DNA from: Limisphaera sp.
GTDB taxonomy: Bacteria; Verrucomicrobiota; Verrucomicrobiia; Limisphaerales; Limisphaeraceae
Direction: 5' to 3'
Assembly: GCA_025057755.1 (NCBI GenBank)
Contig: JANWVC010000005.1
Span: 320,071-384,070 of the forward strand
Length of the DNA: 64,000 nucleotides
The position numbers and the translations under genes are program-made. The notes beneath the pieces were generated by a model. The model was not told where the DNA came from. It searched no databases and saw only the letters and a list, made by a program, of their open reading frames with translations. Positions 43,179 to 52,775 of the stretch are shown one piece after another (position 1 is the stretch's first letter; every line of letters starts with the position of its first letter).

Positions 43179-44254
43179 TCAACTGGTTCCGCCGGCCCGC
43201 TGCTTGTAATGAATCTCGCGCACGGCTCGCAAGCGTTGCGCAGCCTCTTCAGGCGTGAGATCCTTCTGCAGCTCGGCCCGCATCTCGTAGCCCACCATGA
43301 ATTTTCTCACTGTGGCCGACCGCAAGAGAGGCGGATAAAATCGGGCGTGCAATTGCCAATGCGGATGCGCTTCCGGGAGGCCCCGTCCCGCGGGTGCTCC
43401 ATGCCAGCCCATTGAGTATGGGAATGACACCTCAAACAGGTTGTCGTACCGAACCAGTACTTCCCGAAGGATCCGCGCCAGTGGTCGTCGTTCGGCAGGT
43501 TCCAGTTCCGGCAGGCGCTGGACACGGCGCAAGGGTAAGAGCAGAATCTGAAACGGCCACATAGCCCACCATGGCACCACCGGCACCCAGTGCGGCTTTA
43601 CAGTCACCACACGTTTCTCCAGCGACAGTTCGGAACGCGCATAAGTCCATAACAAAGGCTCGCCTCGCTGGGCCCACCAGAGACGTCGTTGCGCATCCCT
43701 CGATGGCCGGCTCATCGGGCAAAAAGGAACCTGCCCAAACTTGCGCATACGGATGCGAATTGGAGCAACCCATCATGACGCCCTTGTTTTCAAACACTTG
43801 AACCCATTCATAGCGCTCCCCCAAGTCGTTCACCTGTTCTGCCCAAAGATCAACCACGCTCTCAATGGCCTCGACCGGCATCTCGGCGAGGGTAAAATCA
43901 TGCCGCGGCGAAAAACACACCACCCGACACTCTCCATCCCCAACCTGTGCGCGCAGCATGGGGTCCCCGTCGATCCCAACGTCCGGCACTTCAGGAATCA
44001 AAGCAGCAAAGTCATTGGGAAACACGAACGTACTTGGGTACATGAGATTAACCTACCCGTTGGCGCGGCGGTTGCCCGAACCAAGATAACAAGCCGGGTC
44101 ATAAGCAGGCCGAACTTCCTCCGCCGGTCGTTCCGTTTTGGCCCAACCAAGGTCGCCGCGTCCGGTGGGGAGACATTAAGACCCACCGGTTCACAAGGGG
44201 ATGATATCGTCGGTGCGGATGATCCCGTAAAACCGAATCCATCCATTCCTTCAT
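43179..44254 (-). pseudogene. galT: Decayed galactose-1-phosphate uridylyltransferase
   Basis: GalT sequence is recognisable from the ATG at 44254 ([20 protein letters not shown]) to KQRAGGTS at 43179, but it needs three frame segments. A one-base insertion near 44134 breaks the frame after RPWLGQN. An in-frame TAG stands at 44055-44053 (RRANG*VNLMYPSTFVF). A second one-base insertion near 43698 follows DEPAIE. Key residues are also lost: the zinc-binding CxxC region reads CYLGSGN, and the nucleophile His of HPHxQ is Tyr in SHPYAQVW (43749-43747). The gene lies 56 bases after galK. Confidence 0.92.
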
Positions 44255-44310
44255 GCCAGCACCCCAGACAAGACCCGTTCCCTTTTCAGGCATACGCAAG
44301 GCAACGCTTC

Positions 44311-45483
44311 CTAGGCTCCGTGGATCACCCATGCGCCTCGACCCGGACGCGATACGAACATCACTGCCTCGCGGCCCGTTTGCTGCCAATACGCCCGTGC
44401 CAACCGCTGTTGAACTTCCGACACCGCAGCTGTTCGCACGAGTGCCACCGCGCAACCACCGAAACCGCCACCGGTCATCCGACAACCATACACGCCGGCA
44501 TCCGGACCGATGGCCCGGGCTGCCTCCACCACCACATCCAGCTCACGACAGCTCACCTCGTAGTCATCGCGCAGGGAGGCGTGACTGGCGTACATCAATT
44601 CACCTGCTCGTAACCAGTTGCCGTCACGAAAAGCCTCCGCTGCCTCCAAGGTCCGCTGAATTTCACCGATCACGTGGCGGGCTCGCCGATATACGGTTGG
44701 ATCCAGCCGGGATCGGGCCGATTCCAAATCGGCCAACGTGGCGTCGCGCAACGCGGGCAGTTTCATGATGCGCGCTGCCTCTTCGCACTGTCTGCGGCGC
44801 GTCGGATACTCGCTCCCCGTCAGGGTGTGCCGGACCTGCGTATTAATGACCAGCACGGTCACATCCGAATCGAGCATGGGGACTTGCTGAAAGCACCGCG
44901 ACCGGCAGTCCAGCAACAAGGCGTGTCCCGGCTGAGCCAAGACCGCAATGAACTGATCCATGATGCCACACGGCATGCCCGCGTACCGGTGTTCCGCCTG
45001 TTGGCATAACAATGCTTTTTCCACCGGCTCCAGCCGTACTGCCATGGCTGCTTCCAGCAACGTGGCCATCGCGACCTCCAAAGCCGCACTACTGGAGACA
45101 CCTCCGCCCAGCGGTACCGAGGAGTGAATCAACAGATTAAGCCCGGGAACCCTGTATCCACGTTCCAGAAATCCTGCCATAACACCCAAGGGGTAATTCC
45201 CCCAAAAACCCTTCGATCGGGGCTCCAAAGGCTTGTCGAGCGACACCTCGAGCGGATGAGGGTCGGCCAGACTGATGATTCGTACCCGGGGATCATGCCG
45301 CGGAACACCCAAGACAACCGTGTAGCGTTCCAGCGCCATGGGGAACACATAACCATCGTTGTAATCCGTGTGTTCCCCGATCAAGTTCACGCGGCCGGGC
45401 GCCCCAGCGATCCAGCGCGGCGCTTGACCATAATGTTGTTCAAATGCTGTTCGTGCCTCCGCCAGTAAATATTCTAACTGCAT
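44311..45483 (-). CDS. galK: Galactokinase
   Basis: Phosphorylates alpha-D-galactose to galactose 1-phosphate in the cytoplasm (Leloir pathway). It is intact at 390 residues from the ATG at 45483 (the frame stays open to 45546). GHMP-kinase motifs are complete: [15 protein letters not shown] for sugar binding, [15 protein letters not shown] for ATP binding, the catalytic Asp in [11 protein letters not shown], and C-terminal [17 protein letters not shown]. Its operon partners galT and lacZ are broken, so its product has no visible local consumer. It is followed by galT on the same strand. Confidence 0.94.
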   Translation of the reverse strand: MQLEYLLAEARTAFEQHYGQAPRWIAGAPGRVNLIGEHTDYNDGYVFPMALERYTVVLGVPRHDPRVRIISLADPHPLEVSLDKPLEPRSKGFWGNYPLGVMAGFLERGYRVPGLNLLIHSSVPLGGGVSSSAALEVAMATLLEAAMAVRLEPVEKALLCQQAEHRYAGMPCGIMDQFIAVLAQPGHALLLDCRSRCFQQVPMLDSDVTVLVINTQVRHTLTGSEYPTRRRQCEEAARIMKLPALRDATLADLESARSRLDPTVYRRARHVIGEIQRTLEAAEAFRDGNWLRAGELMYASHASLRDDYEVSCRELDVVVEAARAIGPDAGVYGCRMTGGGFGGCAVALVRTAAVSEVQQRLARAYWQQTGREAVMFVSRPGRGAWVIHGA

Positions 45484-46142
45484 AAAATCGCTTAAAAGTC
45501 GCCTTTGATTTGCAAGATGACCGCCTGCCGAAAGATGCAACCCCATGGCGCACTGTTTGTCTTGTCAAAGCATGACACACCGGTGCACCGCCGTTGGCCG
45601 CTACATCGAGGGTCGTCCCGTCATAGCACCAGTCACCTGAACAAAAACCGTCCCATGTGCACTTATCACCGAGCGATTCAACCTTTCGCTCCGGGCCCCT
45701 TCCTGCCCCATCGCACAAATTAGCGATCTCGGTTTGAGCCCGCTGAACACCTGGACGCACTGAAGAGCCCCGTCCCGAATCTGTGCCAATCCAAATGAGC
45801 CCCGTTTGCAACCAACGGGCGATCGCCTCCCACATGAACCACAGGGTCCCCGGGATTGGAAACACCATGCAACCCCCAGCCTCTATGGCGGAGCCTATGA
45901 TGTTCCCTCCCCGCGCGGTTATCCTCGCAGAAAGGCGGCACCATCTGAGATTCGTTTGACAAGCCGAACCCAAGAGTCGAGTTTAAAGATCGGTACCAGC
46001 CCCAAGAAACGGTCCTCATGACCAAACTTACCTGCAAACCTCCTCCTGCGTTGTCACTCCCCTGAGCCGGTTTTGGAATCCGCCCCGCGGCCACGTTTGC
46101 TCGGTTTGCTCCCTTTCTCCAGACCACGGCCAGCTCGGATTC
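45484..46142 (-). other. Gap in the galactose operon, possible remnant of an unidentified gene
   Basis: A 659-base interval between the symporter and galK genes. Overlapping minus-strand frames at about 45440-45973 and 45720-46127 look weakly protein-like (for example SWGWYRSLNSTLGFGLSNES and MVFPIPGTLWFMWEAIARW), but neither matches a family I recognise. Given the decay of galT and lacZ, a further broken gene such as an epimerase or hydrolase is conceivable, without proof. Confidence 0.35.
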
Positions 46143-48185
46143 TCAGCGCGCCGCCCCCCAAGGACTGAAAAACGCGTAAAAACCTAGCGTGATCAGAACA
46201 ACAAGGACGCCCGCAAACTTTGCACCTCGGGAAGTGTCCAATGCGATGGTCGATTGTCGCTTGAATTCCACGGGCTGAGGCAACGGTCGCGCTGCGGTGA
46301 TGATACCCATCACCCCCAGGCAAAAAGCGAAGCAAACCGCCATACGATTTAAAAACTGTAACTCTGGCACAAGAACCTTGAGGAGACCGTACGCAGCAAT
46401 GTTGGTCAACAACCCGGCGACGCCACAAATCGCTGGCCCGCGTCGTACCCACAACCCAAAGGTAAAGACCGCCAAAATGCCGGGCGAAATGAAACCCTGG
46501 CTCTCCTGAATGATGGTAAAGATGCTGTTACTAACCTGGGGATTGCCCAATTGAGGCGCCAACAGCACGGCCATGACCGTGAACACCACCACCGCCGCGC
46601 GGCCCACCCAGACCACCCGTTCCTGTGGCGCGGCCGGTGCTAGAAACTTCTTAAAAACGTCCATGGCAAAAATGGTGGAGGCGGCATTGAGCATGGCTGC
46701 CAGAGAACTGACGACGGCCCCCAATAAGGCCGCCATCACAAAACCCACCACTCCCACCCCTTGAGGCAACACATGCCCGAGTAACTGGGCCAGCGCCGTG
46801 TCGTACTTAAACGCGATGAGTTTGTCCACCGCAGGAGCCGCCCCAGCCGTGCGAGCCGCTTCATACGCACGCTGGTTATACGCATCCAATTCCTCCGCCA
46901 GGCCTGGATGAACAGCCCGCCAGGAATGATCCTCCGTCACAAAAACTTGATGGGGCGCGGGCCTCGCTTTTTCGAACTCTTCTCGAGTCACGGGCAAGAC
47001 CCACGGATTTTGGATCTTCAGCTGCCGAATGCTTTCCTGATCTGGATAAATCGCCACCAAATACCGCCCTGCCGGCCACGAGGCAATCTCAGCTTCCGTT
47101 GGCGCGGGCCGAACCTCCACAAATCGCGTTTCCGGATGCGCTTTGACGTAGCGACTCAGACTGATTGCTGTATCAGAAGCCGCTGCCAATCGCATCTGCG
47201 TGCTGTACAAGTTGAATGCAATGATGCCGGGAATCACGATCACAAACGGAATGAGCAGTTTCATGAATGCAGCAAAAACGATCCCCTTTTGACCCTGCGC
47301 CAGAGATGCCGAGCCCAGCGTCCGCTGCGTGATGTACTGATTCAAACCCCAATAGTAAAAATTCGGAATCCACAAGCCCAAGAGCAAGGCTGTCCAAGGC
47401 AGCACCGTGTCGGTAGCCGGCAGAAACATATTCATGCGTGGCCGATTCAACTCCCAAAACCGTTCCACAGGCCCAGCCTCAGGCGACAAGGTTACCATAG
47501 CCACTGCACCCGTTTCCGCGCTGACCACGGTCGCGGCCTCAGTGGCCGAACCCAACTTCATAAAGGCAAACACCATGATGACCGCTCCACCCAAAATGAG
47601 GGCACTGCCCTGGATCAGGTCAGCCCATGCACATGCCTTCAACCCGCCAGCAGTCACATATAACATGGCAATGAGCCCAATGATGAGGGCGCCGGTCTCA
47701 AGAGACAGCGTCCGACCGGCTTGCCCGGCCAACGTGCTGATCGTCAGGGCGCCCGAGTAAGTAACGGCCCCCAAAAGCAGGATGTAAATAAAGATCGTGG
47801 CTACGGCCATCATCGTTCGGGCTTTCGCATCGTAGCGATACTCCAGGAATTCGGGCATCGTAAAAATGCCCGCCCGAAGAAAATAAGGCAGAAAACCAAA
47901 AGCCACGACCACCAGCGTGATGGCCGCCATCCATTCATAACTGGCAATGGCCAGTCCCACGTGGCTGGCGGCGTTGCCGCTCATGCCCACAAATTGTTCC
48001 GTGGAAATGTTCGCCGCGATCAAAGAAAACCCAATCAACCACCATTGCAGGCCGCGGCCGGCAAGAAAATAGTCCTCACTGCTTTTCTCGTGACGACTTT
48101 TCCACAATCCAACGCCCACTACCGCCCCTACAAAGAGGAGAAAAACAAAAATATCCACCGCCGTTAATTGAAAAGCACCGTTCAT
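46143..48185 (-). CDS. Sodium/galactose-type symporter (SSS family, SGLT-like)
   Basis: A 680-residue inner-membrane symporter. Sugar-site residues known from vSGLT are conserved: Asn59, Glu63 and Gln64 in AANISTEQFVGMSG, Tyr83-Glu84 in SYEWMAAI, and Asn275, Tyr278 and Trp279 in PNFYYWGLNQYITQRTL. VVSSLAAMLNAASTIFAMDV is the core helix near 490-510. Between about residues 331 and 455 it has a soluble insertion roughly 100 residues longer than in vSGLT, containing TEAEIASWPAGRYLVAIYPD. It heads the galactose operon (symporter, galK, galT relic, lacZ relic) and appears intact. Galactose or a close sugar is the likely substrate. Confidence 0.92.
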   Translation of the reverse strand: MNGAFQLTAVDIFVFLLFVGAVVGVGLWKSRHEKSSEDYFLAGRGLQWWLIGFSLIAANISTEQFVGMSGNAASHVGLAIASYEWMAAITLVVVAFGFLPYFLRAGIFTMPEFLEYRYDAKARTMMAVATIFIYILLLGAVTYSGALTISTLAGQAGRTLSLETGALIIGLIAMLYVTAGGLKACAWADLIQGSALILGGAVIMVFAFMKLGSATEAATVVSAETGAVAMVTLSPEAGPVERFWELNRPRMNMFLPATDTVLPWTALLLGLWIPNFYYWGLNQYITQRTLGSASLAQGQKGIVFAAFMKLLIPFVIVIPGIIAFNLYSTQMRLAAASDTAISLSRYVKAHPETRFVEVRPAPTEAEIASWPAGRYLVAIYPDQESIRQLKIQNPWVLPVTREEFEKARPAPHQVFVTEDHSWRAVHPGLAEELDAYNQRAYEAARTAGAAPAVDKLIAFKYDTALAQLLGHVLPQGVGVVGFVMAALLGAVVSSLAAMLNAASTIFAMDVFKKFLAPAAPQERVVWVGRAAVVVFTVMAVLLAPQLGNPQVSNSIFTIIQESQGFISPGILAVFTFGLWVRRGPAICGVAGLLTNIAAYGLLKVLVPELQFLNRMAVCFAFCLGVMGIITAARPLPQPVEFKRQSTIALDTSRGAKFAGVLVVLITLGFYAFFSPWGAAR

Positions 48186-48916
48186 ACTCGACCACCTTAT
48201 TCGCGCAGTTCACGATGGGCTGGCGTTTCTCGCACGGTCACTTTTCCTTCCCGCCTGCCACGTCGAGAAACGCTCAATTCAAAAACCCGCCTGCTCACTC
48301 AAAACCAAGCGGGGGCGCCCGAAGGGGTGGACGCCCCCGCCGAACCAGTTAGTCCTCAACCATCAACCTCCTTGGCAAACTCATCCGCTTCAACCTGTTG
48401 CTTCTCCCACAAAAACCGGTCGCCGCGGCCCTTGCGCCTCACGCCCCACCTGTCGGACAGGCCGCCGGCGCCGTGCCCACACTGGTTCATTTCAAGATTC
48501 GGCTTCATTTTACCTCTGAAGCCAAGGCGTGCAAGAGCACGTTTATGCCTTTTTTTGAAGAAAACAGGTCACGCGTGCAGCCAATCGAGGTGTAGGCGCC
48601 TCAGAATCGAGGCGTGGGCACTTTGAAAACCCCCAAGTTCCGCTTCTGAGAGGAGCGCATCCCTGTCTGCTCATGTGGCCTGTTCTTTCAGAAGGCGGAG
48701 GCCTCTTGCCGACCGACGGCGTCAGTCCTGTCCCATTCCAGACTCTATGCGAAAATCCGTTTTAATGCGGGCTTGCAGATGCAGAAGAACCGGCTTATGG
48801 CAGGAGGGAGCCCCTAGCTGGCAAGTTTGGGTTTGGCGGCACGAGATTACGAGTGCGCCAGGACGAGCGTGGATTACATTGCAGGATCCTGGAGACACCA
48901 ATTGGGCTCAGCTGAC
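48186..48916. other. Divergent intergenic region with a GC-rich inverted repeat
   Basis: A 731-base region between the symporter and the rluA-like gene with no convincing gene. At 48309-48317 and 48332-48340, GCGGGGGCG and CGCCCCCGC form a perfect 9-bp inverted repeat with a 14-base loop, on the 5' side of the symporter gene. It lacks a good T-run on either strand, so it may be a regulatory hairpin rather than a terminator. Confidence 0.45.
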
Positions 48917-49744
48917 ATGAACGAGGCGATCAAACTGTCCGCGCCACACACACGGGAATTTTGGGAGATTACGGTGCTCTACGAGGACGAGTCCTTGCTC
49001 GCATTGGACAAGCCCTCCGGGCTCCTGACTTGTCCGGACCGATACGACCCGAACCGTCCCAACTTGATGCGTCTTCTGCATGAAGGCATTGCGTTGGGTA
49101 AGCCTTGGGCAGTGAAGCGGGGACTTACCTATTTGGCCAATGTTCATCGCTTGGATTTCGAAACGTCCGGGGTCCTACTGTTGGCCAAGGAAAAGACCGT
49201 GCTCACGGCGCTCACGCGTCAGTTTGAAGCCGGGACGCCACGCAAGCGCTACCTGGCATTGGTCCAGGGCGAGCCATTAGAGAATGTTTTCGATGTGCGT
49301 GCCCGGTTGGCGCCAGATCCTGCCCAACCGGAGCGCATGCTCGTAGTCCGCAAACGGGGTAAAGAGTCCCACACGGAGTTTCGCGTGCTGGAGCGCTTTT
49401 CAGGTTATGCACTGTTGGAATGCCTGCCTCGAACGGGACGCACGCATCAAATACGGGTTCACTTGGCCCACGTTCGGTTGCCCGTAGTCGGTGACAAACT
49501 ATACGGAGGTTCGGAGCTTTGGTTGTCGCAGATCAAACCCAGTTACAAACTTCCCAAGGGTGCTAAGGAGCGTCCCTTGGTGGGACGGGTGGCCTTGCAC
49601 GCGCACGAGCTGGAAATCCTCCACCCGGTGACAAGGCAAACGGTCACCATTCAGGCTCCACTCCCCAAAGATTTGAGAGCCTCTCTTCAACAACTCCGGC
49701 GGCATGCGCCATGCATGGGTGTTTTGTTTGCGGCTTGCCCGTAG
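48917..49744 (+). CDS. RluA-family pseudouridine synthase
   Basis: A 275-residue RNA-modifying enzyme that isomerises uridine to pseudouridine. The family active site is VHRLDFETSGVLLLAK with catalytic Asp80. Other motifs are VLYEDESLLALDKPSGLL at the start of the fold and LLECLPRTGRTHQIRVHLAHV plus VVGDKLYGG near the end. It lacks an S4 RNA-binding domain. I start at the ATG at 48917; the frame runs open from 48827. The RNA target (rRNA or tRNA) cannot be told from the sequence. The gene is single and converges with the GH5 gene. Confidence 0.92.
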   Translation: MNEAIKLSAPHTREFWEITVLYEDESLLALDKPSGLLTCPDRYDPNRPNLMRLLHEGIALGKPWAVKRGLTYLANVHRLDFETSGVLLLAKEKTVLTALTRQFEAGTPRKRYLALVQGEPLENVFDVRARLAPDPAQPERMLVVRKRGKESHTEFRVLERFSGYALLECLPRTGRTHQIRVHLAHVRLPVVGDKLYGGSELWLSQIKPSYKLPKGAKERPLVGRVALHAHELEILHPVTRQTVTIQAPLPKDLRASLQQLRRHAPCMGVLFAACP

Positions 49745-49792
49745 GTTGAAGCACGAGCGCAAGAGGCCGTGGGGAGCCGCCTGGTTCAGGTA

Positions 49793-50791
49793 TTATCGGG
49801 GAATCAAGGCCTCCAAGATGGGAGCAACCCATGTGTCTCGCTGCATATCCCACAGGATAAAGTCACTGTCAAACTGCCAATAGGCCCAACTCCATCCGCG
49901 CTTTTCAGCTTCTCGTGCCACGGTTCGTAAGTATCGCACCCGTGCCTCCATGGGAGCTTTGTCGTACGCGCCAAACTCACCCAAAAAGATCGGCCTCCGA
50001 TGCTTGCGCGCCCAAGCAGCCACCTTGTCGAAGTCCTGTCGGATGGCGGCCACTTCGACTTCGGTGCCCCGCCAATCGATACCGACTTGATCCGCCTGGC
50101 CCGTCCATGATGCCCCTTGGTGGGTAAAGGCCATCGGCTTGTAATAATGAACCGTCACGATGATGCGGCGGTCTGAGTCCGGCAGGTCGAGGTCCTCCAG
50201 GTGATCCACCGAATTCCAAAATGCCGGACCGATCACCAAAGTGCGATCTGGTTGATGAGCTCGGATAAGGTCGCGCGCCTCGCGCAGCCACTGGTTCCAA
50301 AGAGTCGGTGTTAGCTTCTGACACGGCTCGTTCAACAGTTCAAAAAGCACTGCATCCGGCCATTTTGTGCCCCGTTGACTCATTTGTTGCCAAAAAGCCA
50401 AGAAGCGATCCTTGTGTCCATCCGGATCTTGACCGATGGCGTTGAACTCGTGCAAATCCAATACCACCCTCAGCCCTTGGGCCGTTGCGTGTTGAATAGC
50501 CCACTCAAGAACCTCCCACCACCGATTGCGTAAGCGCCACCCGTTTTCCTGGTCCATATGCCGAAACGGATGCAAATTGATCCGCACGGACTGGAACCCG
50601 GCTTCACGAATCAAGCGGAAGTGGCGTTCTTGAAATCGCGCTTGCGCACGGTCCCGCCAGATGGGGTCGTATCCCAAGATGTTCACCCCTCGCCCGAGTT
50701 GCTCGTTCTGTTTAAAAGCGTCCGACTCGGTGGTCTCGCCCATTACGCCCGCGGCTACAAGCAGGCTGCCCACTAAAACCATTGTCCTCAT
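49793..50791 (-). CDS. Secreted glycoside hydrolase, GH5-like (cellulase/mannanase fold)
   Basis: A 332-residue TIM-barrel glycosidase from the ATG at 50791, with an N-terminal signal peptide (MVLVGSLLVAAGVMGET). GH5 landmarks: GFQSVRINLHPF with the conserved Arg, VVLDLHEF, the acid/base Glu155 in FELLNEP, VHYYKP, and the nucleophile Glu272 in PIFLGEFGAYD. The closing WAYWQFDSDFILWD is also typical. It probably cleaves beta-1,4 glucans or mannans outside the cytoplasm, but the exact polymer cannot be assigned. The frame continues upstream to 51022, where it would overlap tatD. The divergent tatD starts 224 bases away. Confidence 0.88.
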   Translation of the reverse strand: MRTMVLVGSLLVAAGVMGETTESDAFKQNEQLGRGVNILGYDPIWRDRAQARFQERHFRLIREAGFQSVRINLHPFRHMDQENGWRLRNRWWEVLEWAIQHATAQGLRVVLDLHEFNAIGQDPDGHKDRFLAFWQQMSQRGTKWPDAVLFELLNEPCQKLTPTLWNQWLREARDLIRAHQPDRTLVIGPAFWNSVDHLEDLDLPDSDRRIIVTVHYYKPMAFTHQGASWTGQADQVGIDWRGTEVEVAAIRQDFDKVAAWARKHRRPIFLGEFGAYDKAPMEARVRYLRTVAREAEKRGWSWAYWQFDSDFILWDMQRDTWVAPILEALIPR

Positions 50792-51014
50792 GCCAACGCC
50801 GACGGGACCAAGAGGCCTTTTATTCAATCCTCGTGGTCCCAAGCCCGTAGTGCAAGGCGCTTCGGCAGGCGCGCACTTTTGTTCAAGAATCCCGCCGCGG
50901 CTTTGTTCAGAGTTTTTCAGCGCCGGGCCGAGCGGCAAAGAGGCGATCCTCCCCACAGAGTTGCAACTGCAGCACAGCTCGGTCATGCTTCGCGCCCTAA
51001 AGGTTACTGAAGTC

Positions 51015-51818
51015 ATGGCCATATTTTACGACACACATGCACACTTAACGGACGAGGCCTTCCTGGCCGATTTAGAAGCGGTGTTGGATCGAGCGCGCCA
51101 CGTGGGGATCCAAAAGATCGTGGTCATTGGCACTGATTTAGAGGACAGTCAACGATGCATCCAGCTCGCGGAACGATATCTTGAAGTTTACGCGGTTGTG
51201 GGTTGGCATCCAAACGAGGCCCTCCGCGCACCTGGAGACCTTCGCCCTGTGCTCCGCAACCTCGCCCGGCACCCCAAGGTTGTAGCCCTGGGAGAAACCG
51301 GCATGGACGCATTCCGACTGCCCCCGGACGAGACCCGCCGAGCGCTCACCTTGGAGCGTCAAGAGCTGTTGTTTCGCCAACATTTGGAAGTGGCAGCCGA
51401 AACAGGTCTGAGTTGCGTAGTGCATCAGCGAGCCATCTTCGATCGTGCCCTCGCCATCTACGCCGAATACGCCGCCCACGTGCGTGCTGTGTTCCACTGC
51501 TTCGCGGAAGGATCGGAAGCACTTCACCGGCTGTTGGCCTTGGGCGGCATTGTCAGCTTCACCGGGTTGGTGACGTTTCGAAACGGAGAGGCCGTTCGCC
51601 AAACGGTGACGGCCACCCCATTGGACGCGCTGATGCTGGAGACCGATGCCCCTTATCTTGCGCCCGAGCCTCACAGAGGCCGCCGCTGCGAGCCTTTTCA
51701 CCTGATAGAAACTGCCAAGGCAGTAGCCGCGGTCAAAGGGATTAGCCTCGAGGAGCTAAGCCGAACTACCTGCCAAGTGGCAGAGCGGTTTTTCCCCCGG
51801 CTACGCCCGGTTTCCTAG
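51015..51818 (+). CDS. tatD: TatD-family metal-dependent deoxyribonuclease
   Basis: A 267-residue TIM-barrel hydrolase from the ATG at 51015 (the frame runs open from 50661). Metal ligands are visible in order: DTHAHL at the N-terminus, the Glu of VALGETGMDAF, the His in CVVHQR, the His in FHCFAEG, and the late Asp in METDAPYLAPEPHRGRRCEP. TatD enzymes act as 3'-5' DNA/RNA exonucleases in repair and DNA turnover. The assignment is to the family. Its stop codon overlaps the end of the convergent DUF393 gene by four bases. Confidence 0.92.
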   Translation: MAIFYDTHAHLTDEAFLADLEAVLDRARHVGIQKIVVIGTDLEDSQRCIQLAERYLEVYAVVGWHPNEALRAPGDLRPVLRNLARHPKVVALGETGMDAFRLPPDETRRALTLERQELLFRQHLEVAAETGLSCVVHQRAIFDRALAIYAEYAAHVRAVFHCFAEGSEALHRLLALGGIVSFTGLVTFRNGEAVRQTVTATPLDALMLETDAPYLAPEPHRGRRCEPFHLIETAKAVAAVKGISLEELSRTTCQVAERFFPRLRPVS

Positions 51819-52267
51819 CTCCTCTGTTGATCGCATTTTGCATTGGAGCGGGAGCATACGCTGGCATCGCAGTCGCCATCGCTGCCACCCCGTGGCCTAT
51901 GCGCAGCCCAGCATCGGTAACTCCACCGCGCCACCGCCCGCACCCCCGGCCATGTCAGCAGGAAACCCAACGGCCACAGCCACCAAACCCGTCGGCAGAG
52001 CCAACCGATTGCAGAGCATCCCCCTATAACGGTACCGTTTGGCAGGCATAGTTTCAGCTCCTCCACATGAACTCCCTTTATGGACCCAAACCATGCGGCG
52101 GCCTGGGTTGACTGCAGCGGTTCAAACCGAAATCCTCGTCTCTCCCAAATCCCTCGCACCTTGCGAATGAGCCAACAACAACTCGGACAAGCTGCATCAA
52201 AGAATACCCAGCCCTGCACTTCTTCGCGCCCAACATTTCCGGGCTGATGGACCCGACTCCCACGCAT
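51815..52267 (-). CDS. DUF393 (DCC1-like) thiol-disulfide family protein
   Basis: A 150-residue protein starting at the ATG at 52267, with AAAGG five bases upstream. The family core WVFFDAACPSCCWLIRKV carries a Cys-x2-Cys pair (CPSC), and FRFEPLQSTQAA and the later GCSAIGWLCRRV also fit DUF393. The domain has a thioredoxin-like fold predicted to carry out thiol-disulfide chemistry, with no established substrate. The normal D-G-x-C before the Cys pair is DAAC here. The C-terminal 30 residues are rich in Cys, Arg and Ser and overlap the end of tatD convergently. Confidence 0.82.
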   Translation of the reverse strand: MRGSRVHQPGNVGREEVQGWVFFDAACPSCCWLIRKVRGIWERRGFRFEPLQSTQAAAWFGSIKGVHVEELKLCLPNGTVIGGCSAIGWLCRRVWWLWPLGFLLTWPGVRAVARWSYRCWAAHRPRGGSDGDCDASVCSRSNAKCDQQRS

Positions 52268-52775
52268 GGCAGACCTTTTCAAATGTTCAAGCCCGGTCCA
52301 CGATATCCAAATTGGAACCGGGATCGAGCCACGAAAGCCAGTATTATCCTCTGACCCTGACTGATCATCAACGGGTGCCGTGACGGGCTTGCGCCCCCAT
52401 CATGCCCCCAATTCAATGGTCTAACAAATCTTCGGCAATTTCGAATCGTGGCTTGCCAAAGCAACCAAGCCCTCCCTCGACGCGAACGGTCTTGCAAACA
52501 CTTGGTCGTCGTCAGCCACGCGCAACCACGGTGAATACAACATCACACCCATGTTTATAGCGGCACGCCAATGGACTCCACCTCCAACCTTGGACTGGCC
52601 GCTCGCCACAGCAGCAAGGCAACCGAACAGGCGGCGGGTCTTGGCTCTGCCTGATTTATGATAGCCTGAGATTGAGAACATCGCGCAAATGCGGTTTTGA
52701 TGATGGCCTGCGAGAGCGCGGTCGCGCCGAGTCAACGACACTTAACCTAGCTTTGCTGCTGAACTTGTGCTCCGC
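52268..52775. other. Intergenic region, no gene recognised
   Basis: 508 bases between the DUF393 and YihY genes. Only short frames without family features were seen. It should include the DUF393 promoter on the minus strand. Confidence 0.45.
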
